From Tubiluchus corallicola (lineage: Eukaryota; Priapulida; Priapulimorpha; Priapulimorphida; Tubiluchidae), in assembly GCA_030141605.1 (NCBI GenBank), contig JAQGDQ010000238.1, positions 124,001 to 188,000 of the forward strand: a DNA stretch of 64,000 nt. The letters run 5' to 3'. This document shows, piece by piece, positions 40,659 through 52,000 of the stretch. The notes under the pieces are model-generated. The model saw only the letters and a program-made list of their open reading frames with translations, searched no databases and had not been told where the DNA came from. Both the position numbers and the translations under genes were made by a program. Every line of letters begins with the position of its first letter. Positions within the stretch are counted from its first letter, which is position 1.

Positions 40659-42312
40659 TCTATACTCTGTTCTTATACTTAAAGTGAGAAAGCGTACAGC
40701 AACTCAGCAAATAAACTAACTCATCTCAGCAGGTACCTGCCTGATTCAGCAACAATAATTTAAAATGTAAATAAACTTCCTGATAAATATAAACAAAAAA
40801 TTGGATAAAAACTGTAAATGTATTTACCAAAAAACAGCAGCAAACAATTAATAATTTATAACAATTAACAGCTAACAATAAAATACTCTTCACTATAAAT
40901 TTTGTTAATCACAAATTCATACAAAAACAATTATTAAGAAACCAATAATTACAGCTACAATTACAATCGATACTTTCAATACACACTTTACCAAAACTTA
41001 AGTGAAATCCATACAAATACACGGTAAACAAGAAATTTTGCAAAAAGGTGTCTGAAACACATATAATTGACAACAAAGCATGTGGTACAAGGATCATTTG
41101 ATAAATAACAATTTATTTAATTTAGTAATAGAATTAAAAATTAATAACTAAATTATTAGTTGCTAATAATTTTGGACTAAAATGAACAGCAATTAAATAA
41201 ATGATGAAACTGTAATTAATTCATTAATAAAGGTTGGCATTGTAGCAAAGAAACTTTCATTATTTATTTAACACACGTTTTGCTCCATGTAGAGAAGCAC
41301 GTGTTAAATAAAGTATAATTAAATCTTTGTTTAAATGAATTTAACAAACATTGAGACAAACATTAAACAGCTTTTGAAATAAACTAATCGAACATTATTA
41401 CAATACGTGAAATTTGACAATACTGTAAACTGAACAGTTAAATAAAAAATATCTTGATTCTAACAACAGCACAGTGAAAAATAACAATTCATATTTTCAG
41501 ATAAGAACTAAAATGCAATGTTATCACTATAAAATTATGTGATCTGCTCTAACAGAAACGGTTTTTTGTTTAGAATACAGAGAGGTAATTGATACAACAA
41601 AATTATGCTACATTAGAAACTCAATGAATGCGTTTGAGTGCAAATGTGACTTTCGAAGTAATTGAGCAGTAATTCACAACTGCAAGTAAAAAAGAGTTGA
41701 AAACATAGTAAAAGAAAGTAAAAGAAATACAGAGAAATACAGCGATAGATAGTACGTAACAAAGCCTGCACATTCTAATAACACACAGAATCACTGACGT
41801 GAGTAGGTAGCAGCCGTACAGTAATTAAATGGAAAATAAATAACTCTTCAAGACAATTTAGTTGGAGAAATTTTGTCATGTTTACAAAGGTTAATGCTGG
41901 AGTATCATACTGGACAATAAAGTTTTAGAAGCAATTTTACATTATACCAGCTATTAGTATGGAAATCATCTTTTACGGAACTGCTATAGCCAAATTTGCC
42001 ATATCACTTCAAGGATTAAGTATATGAACACTTACTCAACGAATAAAAATTTCGTATAAATTAGACAAGTAAAGTTCTAGACAATTCTAGATTTATATAC
42101 TGTACGTCATACAATGCTATTAACCTTTATGTGTATTAACAAATATTAGATTCCTTTGCGGCTGCTAGCAGCTTGCTTTGTTCTAGTAGCTAGAGAAACT
42201 AGAAACATACCTAAACAACAAAATATTAATACATTTTCTATATGACTAGGATTCTATGCCAACTGAAGCAGTCAGTGGCAAGTCTGCTTGTGAGGCAGTA
42301 TACTAGTCACAA

Positions 42313-43052
42313 TTAATAAGGCTTTTCACTTGTATGTGTTCTCAGATGAGAGTGCAAATGGGCTGACCGAGTAAATGCTTTATCACATTTATAAGGCTTC
42401 TCTCCTGTATGTGTTCTCAGATGACGGTGCAAAGTAGATAAGTGCGTAAATGCTTTATCACATTTGCAACATTTATAAGGCTTCTCTCCTGTATGTGTTC
42501 TCAGATGACGGTGCAAATTAGATAACTGAGTAAATGCTTTATCACATTTGTTACATTTATAAGGCTTCTCTCCTGTATGTGTTCTCAGATGACGGTGCAA
42601 ATTGGATGACAATGTAAATGCTTTATCACATTTGTTACATTTATAAGGCTTCTCTCCTGTATGTGTTCTCAGATGACGGCGCAAAGTAGATAACTGAGTA
42701 AATGGTTTATCACATTTGTCACATTTATAAGGCTTCTCTCCTGTATGTGTTCTCATGTGATGGCGCATATTTTGCACTCGCACAAACCTTTTGCTACACC
42801 GAATGCACTTATGAGGTCTGGAACCACTATGCAGTTTTAAATGTTGTTGTAGATGTCCTGACTGTGTGAAATACTTATCACATTTTTCACACTTATATGG
42901 CCGCTCACCAGTATGAACTCTAGTATGGTGAAGAAAATGAGATTTCGTATTAGTTGAGTAGTGACAAGAATCACAAGCAAAACGTTTGCTGTTGTTGCTG
43001 AAAGTTTGACAGTTGTTACTAGGCCCGTATCTTTGCACCGTGCCTCTTGAAT
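42313..43052 (-). CDS. PRDM9: PRDM9 exon 9: tandem C2H2 zinc-finger array, stop
   Basis: Acceptor TTATTATTGTAG, phase 1; stop TAA at 42315-42313. Eight fingers follow one another with TGEKPYKC linkers. The first ([16 protein letters not shown]...) is divergent. Fingers 4-7 are 84-bp units almost identical in DNA. Residues at helix positions -1/2/3/6, fingers 1-8: T/S/H/H, Q/G/H/Q, R/Q/N/H, Q/S/T/R, L/S/N/R, Q/S/N/R, H/S/T/R, R/A/H/S. The last finger has lost nine bases and with them one zinc-binding cysteine, so it probably does not fold. The array should provide sequence-specific DNA binding. Confidence 0.93.
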
Positions 43053-46000
43053 CTACAATAATAAAGCAATTATTTTACTGGTGATCAAAATTATTTACAG
43101 AACAATGGGATTATTCAGTAATTGAGTCCATGTTTTTTTTAGAAAGAGGAATCTATGCAGGCAATAGAGATAATTCAGAAATTGAGTTCATGTTTTTCAG
43201 TATGCTATTCCTCATAAAATTCAAATGCGCAGTAATTTTAATAGTTGCACAGCAAAAGTAAAACTTAGCATTATTCTTGAGCAAGTCAATATCTCCAAGA
43301 TTTGCAACGGTTCCTTTTAGAATGATTTTACTATTATTATCGTGATATGATTTTAAAGCAACTTTTTGAAATGAGTGCACTTGTTCTTTTTGCAATTTTT
43401 TCCGAAATGCTAAATAAATGGCAATAAACTGAATTCTTAAAGCAGGACTCGAGCTATGATTACAATTATTCTACACAAAAAGTTACTGAATGATTGATGA
43501 CAGCTCAAGTCATGGCTTAAAGCACAAGAAAACCATCCATTTACATAAAGTTTAAAAAATACGTCTTGAAATCTTGTGCTACTTACATATTGCTTTTATT
43601 GCATACAGGACCTGCATCAGCAGTTGAAAATTAATAAATTTTCTTTTCTAGTTACATAATACTTTCAAACAGTTATATAACGAAAAATTTTTTGGGACAT
43701 AGGTTAACTACATTTTCTTTTCTTCCCATGATTTATTTTGTGCTTATATCATCAACACAAAGATCAGCATTATAGATACAATCATGGCGCCATCAGATCA
43801 ATATTGTTAGAAATTTAAAATGAAAACGAACGAAAATGCCCTTTAACGCGAGTACGACACATGCACAAAATTGCTGTAAACTAATATAATTTTCTAAAGC
43901 GTTTTTCCGAAACCTAATTCAGGTACTCCTTTTCTTGTCCTTTAAAAGTTTTTCTCTTTTCAACATATTTGATTTCATCGCTAAGTTTAAATTTATTGCA
44001 ATTTATGTTCACATTCACGAACGTGCAATGTACTGCAATGTTACATGCAACATACATTTAACATGTAACATGCAATATACATTTCTATGCAGAAAGTCAG
44101 ACTTGTCCAGCATCCAGCACTCATTATCGGGTTTTATTTAATGTTGATCGTTGTGGCAGGACCAAAACCTAATTCATCAAGGTTAATGTTTTAAAATGAG
44201 GAGCTAAATTGACAAAGTTATCTCAGCTCTATTGTAACATGAATGAGCCTTCTTCAACGAGTTAAATATAGCGAGAACCAGCACAATGAAAGAAACCAAC
44301 AAATGAATCTGATGATTATCCATTCATTCACGTAAGGGCCGTTTTTTAAAGCAAAACCAGATCCAATCTTAAACTGCAGGTCAAAACAAGCTACTATTTA
44401 AAATATTGAAAGGAAATATACTACTTTTTCAAAAATTACTTACGTGAAAGAATTATTACCACACAAACACAATTTTGCATTCGCGCCACTAGTTCTTCTC
44501 TCTTAATGCAGTTCGCCATTCGCTAATTGGACGGTAAACAACGGCAAATTTGAAATTTGAATTTTTATCTTAAAACTTGCCGAGTTTTAGTACAATACGC
44601 TGAATATCTTACAGTAGCACTGTACATAAATTTTCGTTTTCGCAAAAACACATGCAACACGCACGTGGAATAACTTTGCTGTTGAATTATGTTAGTTTGT
44701 GATGTCATCAATAGTTGAGCACGTCCGCCGTTAATTAACTTTTTAATCTATTATTTAAATATCAGAAACGCTTTTGCAGTATTAATTGGGTTGAAATGTA
44801 TACTTTTTATTGGACTTAAAAATGGAGTAGTATATGACAAATCATCCTGTCTATCTTTAATTTTGACTACTGTATATATAAGTAACTACATCTGTGTGCT
44901 ATTGTCAGCTATTGCCAGCATCAGATATTACTCAGCTATTGCCAGCACCTCGTGAATATGTATCTGCAAATGTATGACTGAAATGTAAATATTAAGATTT
45001 TGTGTCAATCAGATATAACAGATTGGTATGAACTAGGAAATGACAGATTAGTAAGGTAACATCACAGGCAAATATTAGGTTCCGGTCCGGAAGCTACGCA
45101 TTATCAAAACGTACAATACCTGCTACATTGGCATGTTGAAAGTTCATGCAATTTACACTTTGGCTAAATGTCACTGTGCACTCACATACAATAATGGTGT
45201 TCCAATACATGAGGTTTCTTTAACTGTTTTCATTTTAAAGTAAATTTTTATGGTTCAGTGATCAAGAAATGTCCTACTGAAATATTAACAGATATTATAA
45301 ACATAGTACAGCATCATACATAGTAATAACATATAAGATAATATTACCTGTATATTCCAAATGTACCAGTTTACGATGTTTATTAAGATCTCTCATGTTG
45401 CCAGTTGTGAAATCACATTTAGGACACTGTATATGGATGGACACTACAGGTAAATGAAAATGCATGATAATTATTACTTAGACAAAAATGTAGATAATAC
45501 TAAGCTGATAAGCTGACAGTATTATACAGTGGAACCTTGACTTACGAAAACCCTATTATACGAAAAATTCAGAAAACGAATCGGGCTTCGAAGAAATTTC
45601 CGGCCCATTTAACGCAAAAATATTCCAGATACGAAAACGAAAATCGAAAGTGCCGCCCGATTGTGGTCCTCCCAGAAAACATTTCGTAGCATCACGTGAA
45701 TGCTCTGCAGGTGAATGCTTTGTTGTGCTCTTATCTTACACATTCGCCAACTTGAAAGGCAAAGTGTCATTATTCGTAGCAACATTTATTATTATTATTC
45801 ATTGATTTTTTTATTTTTTCATTGTTTTTTAACATTCATGTAAATGATAATGTGTCATTAACGAACATATTTCTTTTGGGCGGGTACAATATTTACACTT
45901 TTTTCGACTGTTTTTTTATGTCTGAAACGAATTACGCCATTTATAGGGTACATAACCTTGTCACATAATACGAAAATTCTAAGATACGAAAGCCCCTCCG

Positions 46001-49000
46001 GAACGAATTAATTTCGTATCTCGAATTACGCCATTTATAGGGTACATAACCTTGTCACATAATACGAAAATTCTAAGATACGAAAGCCCCTCCGGAACAA
46101 ATAAATTTCGTATCTCGAATTACACCATTTATAGGGTACATAACCTTGTCACATAATACGAATATTCTAAGATACGAAAGCCCCTCCGGAACGAATTAAT
46201 TTCGTATCTCGAATTACATCATTTATAGGGTACATAACCTTGTCACATAATACGAAAATTCTAAGATACGAAAGCCCCTCCGGAACGAATTAATTTCGTA
46301 TCTCGAATTACACCATTTATAGGGTACATAACCTTGTCACATAATACGAAAATTCTAAGATACGAAAGCCCCTCCGGAACGAATTAATTTCGTATCTCGA
46401 ATTACGCCATTTATAGGGTACATAACCTTGTCACATAATACGAAAATTCTAAGATACGAAAGCCCCTCCGGAACGAATTAATTTCGTATCTCGAATTACG
46501 CCATTTATAGGGTACATAACCTTGTCACATAATACGAAAATTCTAAGATACGAAAGCCCCTCCGGAACGAATTAATTTCGTATCTCGAATTACACCATTT
46601 ATAGGGTACATAACCTTGTCACATAATACGAATATTCTAAGATACGAAAGCCCCTCCGGAACGAATTAATTTCGTATCTCGAATTACACCATTTATAGGG
46701 TACATAACCTTGTCACATAATACGAAAATTCTAAGATACGAAAGCCCCTCCGGAACGAATTAATTTCGTATCTCGAATTACACCATTTATAGGGTACATA
46801 ACCTTGTCACATAATACGAAAATTCTAAGATACGAAAGCCCCGCCCACTGTATCTGATAATGCAGTACATTGAAATAAACTTTTAATTGCCTTTTAGGAT
46901 TCCTCTAAAAAGTCAGGTTTGAGAGTTTGAGTAACAGACTAACAAGCTTCTATGCTTCAACAACACCGGGTCTCTCTCTCTTTCTCTCCTTCCTTCCCTT
47001 CCCTCTCTCTACCCCCTCTCTCCCCCCTCTCTCTCTCAGTATAGCTCTACTAGTCTACAATTTCCACACTAACTTATTCAACACAACTTATTGTCTGTTC
47101 TGTGCTCAGTACTGATAAGGGTATAACTGTGCATACATCCAATCGTATGCTATACGATACTTTGTTTTACACATCGGATACATTACCAGGCATCAATCGC
47201 ATCGAATGCTTACAATCACTCGCTTACCAGGTGTCTGACATCGCATCTCTTTAGCACGATGATTTTCCAAACCCAGTTCCTTTGCATACGAATCGCCATA
47301 AAACACCAGTAGTTCAACAGCCTCTGGTACAGTTTCAAATGATCTATAGTATATTCCACCCTTATACTGAAAAGCTATGAGATTTTGTTCTTCATCACAT
47401 CTTGCGCAGTTCACGTATCTCATCCAATTCGACTTACTTTTCTTTTCCGCATCTATATAGTGCGATACCTTGCCATGCTTCATGATCTAAACATAAAAAT
47501 TATTACTGATATATAAAAATGCATTTTGCACAAAGGATTGTACTAAAAAACATGTCATGTTTGTTACCAAGTTAAGTGAAAAATTAAGTATATCTACAGA
47601 GAAAAAATAAAAATAGAGATATATAAGAATCCAATTAAAACCTATAAGAGTCTACAAAGGCAAAGAAGTTACATTATTTGACATCCATGAACAAGTGTTT
47701 TGTACATAGAGGGAAGTGAATAAAGCATAATGCATACAGTACATACTGCCTATATAATTTAAACAAACATTCATGTGTCTGGATCAGTCTGGTGAATTTT
47801 TAGACCTTAGAATTAAAACAATTGCGTTTTTTGTTCCAAAGGGTTCAATGAGGCCTGCTAATAACACTTGAGTGACACTGTTGTGCAAATTCGACAAAAT
47901 TTGAAATGATCACACTTTTACCTGCCAACAGTAACCGGTGATATGTGCCTCATTTTCACTGATGTGACGCACCACGCCTTTATAAGGTCCAAATACCCAA
48001 CCTGCAGGTACAGGTTTCTCTGTCCAGACTCCAAGACCAGCACCTCTAATAGCAGACAGACCAACGGAAAGAAAATCAGGGATTGTAGCATCGGCATAAC
48101 TGCTGAAAGAATGTCCCTTTCCTACCTGATCGAAAGAGATAATGTCATTACCGGTAATTTGTTTACTTGGTTCGTAAAACAATCCATTTTGCACCAGAAT
48201 TTTAGACGACTGAATTGGATTAAACCCCTCATTTATAGATGAAAATGAAGATCTGCAATTACTATTATTACCTATATTTGCAAATGTCACACATTCTCAT
48301 CACTTCATTTAGGTTAAAAATATGACATTCGTAGTTTTGTTGCTTTAGTTTTCACATAAAAGCTATAATATATACTTACCTTAGTATCAGGTACGAAGTG
48401 CATAGGACCATGTACAGGACAATCGCCTTCATATTCCGTTTCACAGCGATCACAATCTACAAAAAATTCTAGTGTTATAACTTCCACTAAAAACAACATG
48501 AAGATGTTAGCAATTTATTTACCAGTTTTCATTAAAATTACTTTAGTGACATGATTTCCACAGAATGTAAATGCTCCACTTACATAGAAAATCGTCATCG
48601 TCTAGTAATTCTGGTTCAGCATAGTTCTTTCGTGGAATATTGCGCATAGAATAGCGACGTAGCCCTCTTTCCTTTGAGTCAGATTTTGTTTTTTGTTTTT
48701 CAGCATCATCTTTTGATGCACCCTCATCTAGATGTGCTTCTCTCTGAGGGGATGTCTCCTTTTGTTGGTAAATCAAAACCGTATCTGAATTCTCCTTGCC
48801 CACTTTGAGATCTGACACGTCTTTCTCCTGTTCTAGTAAATTGTCATTATCACACAATGGACTGTCAGTTTGATGTTCAAAGTTGGATCTCGCATCATGA
48901 CATACGCTGCTGTAAAGCTTATCCTCTTCTGCTCCACCAGAACAGCATTGCAGGTTCTGATGGGCTGCCTGGTTTGGCAAACTACATTCCTCTTCCACCG

Positions 49001-52000
49001 TGTCTAAAATACACAAAACGTTTCAACAAATATAACCAAATTTGTAAGAACAAAAACTATCACAGATAAACTATTATGACTATGTGTCATAAATTTATAA
49101 ATTATTATAAACTTAAAACACTTACATCTGATAAAAGTAACTTCTCAATCTCAGTCACTTGCAGTCAAAACTCATTATAATGCCACCTTTTATAATGCCA
49201 ACCTTGTTTGACGCCAATACTTTTTGCAAAACCTATGTCTCATTTTTGCACAGACATGTATAATGATATTAATTTACCTTGTTATAATGCCAAACTCATT
49301 TACGTCAACTTTTTTGCAGTCACAATATAGGCGGTATAAGAGGTTTGACTATATGTAGATAATGAACAGCATAAATGAAGATCTATTCTGCAAGCCTCAA
49401 TACAATACAATATTATATATCATATTATCAATAAAATATTATATCTGATCTGCTATGAGTTTATAGCATTTAAGCTTCGACAACATTATTCCCTACATAA
49501 AGCTAGCTGCCAAGCTTTGGAAAGTCAGGCAATTCTGATGGCAAAAAAGTGTAAATTGCCCATCTGTTACACCTTTAAAAGTAGTCCTTACCAAGCTTTC
49601 TATCGCAATGCATGTTTGTTCTTTCGACTCCTCGGTTGACTTTGCAATGGTTTCTTGTAGAAACAAAAATATTTTGCTGTGCAATTTTTTTCAACAGTGT
49701 CTTTTTTGTCTGTGTAGTTATCAGATGGTTGTTTTTTTTGTTCTTCTAGTCTTTCACTATTGGTATTATTCCATAGTGGCAATCACCTATGTAACTATAA
49801 CCTATCTATTTCTCATAGTCATCTACTTGCACTTGTTTTACCACTTTTGCTTTGCTCAGCCTTTTAATTTTGTTAGTGGTTTTTGGTGTCAAAAGTGATC
49901 TCACCAGTGATAAACTGCCACTTTACAGATTTTGGTTCCAAACATACCAGATCACGACTTTCCCGACAACCATATTTTTGTTTTTGTGTTTGTATCTTTT
50001 ATTTTGTTCTGAATCCACAGCAAATGGGCACAACTGCCTATCCCTGCCAAGAAGTTAATCGTTTTTAGTTTTCAACAGGCAACACAACATGATCAATACG
50101 TCTTTTTTAACTAACCGACATTCTCAGCGTAATGCATTACGTCTTCAAATGGGTGCTCATCTATCTGTTCTTCTTCTTCTTCTTCGTTATCATCGTCATT
50201 TTCACTAGTATTAGATGAACTCAAATCAGCATCAACGAAAGCTTTAGTGAAGTCCAATTCCCATTGAGCATCTACAACCAGGAAGAAATTGGAAGCACTA
50301 TCTACTACATTATGCAACACATTTACATCAACTGAGCAAAAATTAGAAAGGTCAACAAAACGTTTAGCCCAAAACATCGAGGACAAATTGAATGAAAGGC
50401 AACTTAGATGCAATTTTGGTCCAGAATTACATGCTGCATAATGTAGTGTTAATAAAAAATGAATTTTACACGTGACATACATGTAAAAAACAACCACCAT
50501 AGTCAAAAATGAAAACCACAGACTTAGCAATATTTCACTTGCCAAAATTGTCGAATGTTTTCAAGGGCAGCAAACAGTGAAGAAGTTGCTACCATCAATC
50601 AGTCAATGAGCTGTAGCAATTACCAGTTACAGACGTTTTTTCAAATGCCACAAAACAATAGGAATCCCATGCTTCGTGTGAGCAGCACGGGTTTGATACT
50701 CTCTCTGGGCGGAATCAAGTGAAAACTTGTAAAGGGAGGATGCACATCTGAATTTTGGCTGAGACACTGCTGCCAATTCAGTGAAAAGTCATGCTCTCAT
50801 CACGTAACAAATATGCCTTTGAGTATACCCTCGTTTTAAGTACTGTCTGGTGTGCAATGTGCCAGAGTGTATAAAAAACACCAGAAGAACAATGAAGTGC
50901 CCTAAAATTCTATAAAATTTGGCTACCTTTAATTTGGCGAACAGAAAAGCCATGAAATGAAAGTTCCAGTTGATCACTTATAAACAATGCTTCTACAATG
51001 GAGGAATTACCATGGACTGAAGTATGTGGAGCCACCAGCTAGGAAACAATAATTGACAGATTACGAAATTGTAAAATAAAATAAAGAATTAAAACAACAG
51101 AAAAAAATGAATCTTAACTTGCTTAGTAGTTTACATGTTTAGGAATCATTTTTCCTAACTGCTTAGGGACTGCTTAAAGATCAAATACAACATACTTTGT
51201 GAAGCTTCAGTTTTACACAAAAACAGAATGGAAATGCTCTAACTAGAATTTTCTGATATCTTTACTATTTCAACAGGTTTATGCAAAAGGAAATTGGGTA
51301 CGAAGGTGTTATTTCATAAGATTCCCCACATTTAACTCGCTAGACGATGCCAGCAAATTACGTGAAGTGCCATGTTTCCCTGTGTAATATTGTTTACAAA
51401 TTCAGCACCACAGAAACGACATGGTATCCAGGGAACCATTGCTTGCACAGTTATTTAGCATGTGATTTTCTGAAGTTTCAGAAGCAAAACCAAACAACAT
51501 GCTTTAGGAGATAATACAAGTTCGAAGCCCGATTTCATTAGGAAAGAAGCCGTGAAATTTAGTAAAATTAGTGTCAAATTTTAAGTTACTGTTAGTTCTT
51601 TTAATTAAAGAATACTTAATTTTGACCTCTAACAGCCAAAGCTGTTCTAAAATAAGGGTAACAGAACCTAGCATCTTATACATTGGTAACTAATCATGCT
51701 ACACTTACGCGTACGGTGCGTCAATAACACACATTACATGAATAAATATAACTAATTAGGCTTCTTTTTGCAGTTGCACCGCCCTCTTGTAGCAGCTCTA
51801 CATATCTCAAAAATTTTAAAAACATCATTAACACAGTGAACACCTGAAATACATTATACGAACTTTCTCATTAACCTTGTCACTTGCACCGCTTTTATTT
51901 ATAGCTAAAAAACTGTTGCGTCTTGCCGAGACTTGTTTTCTATCAATCACTTCCTCTTTAGATGGGACCCATTCATCATCACTATCATCAGCATCACTAT

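Noticed and set aside
42316-42760. 84-bp periodic DNA as a non-coding satellite
   Set aside because: The period is that of zinc-finger units with conserved Cys, His and TGEKPY linkers in one open frame.
43153-43395. 80-codon minus-strand frame in a PRDM9 intron as an additional exon
   Set aside because: The exon 8 to exon 9 junction is already in phase, and this frame encodes nothing like a finger or a known linker.
45931-46842. CRISPR-like regular array
   Set aside because: Units are contiguous 94-bp tandem copies without unique spacers, inside an animal intron.
47943-48242. Plus-strand open frame of 99 codons
   Set aside because: Shadow of the PRDM9 SET exon on the other strand.
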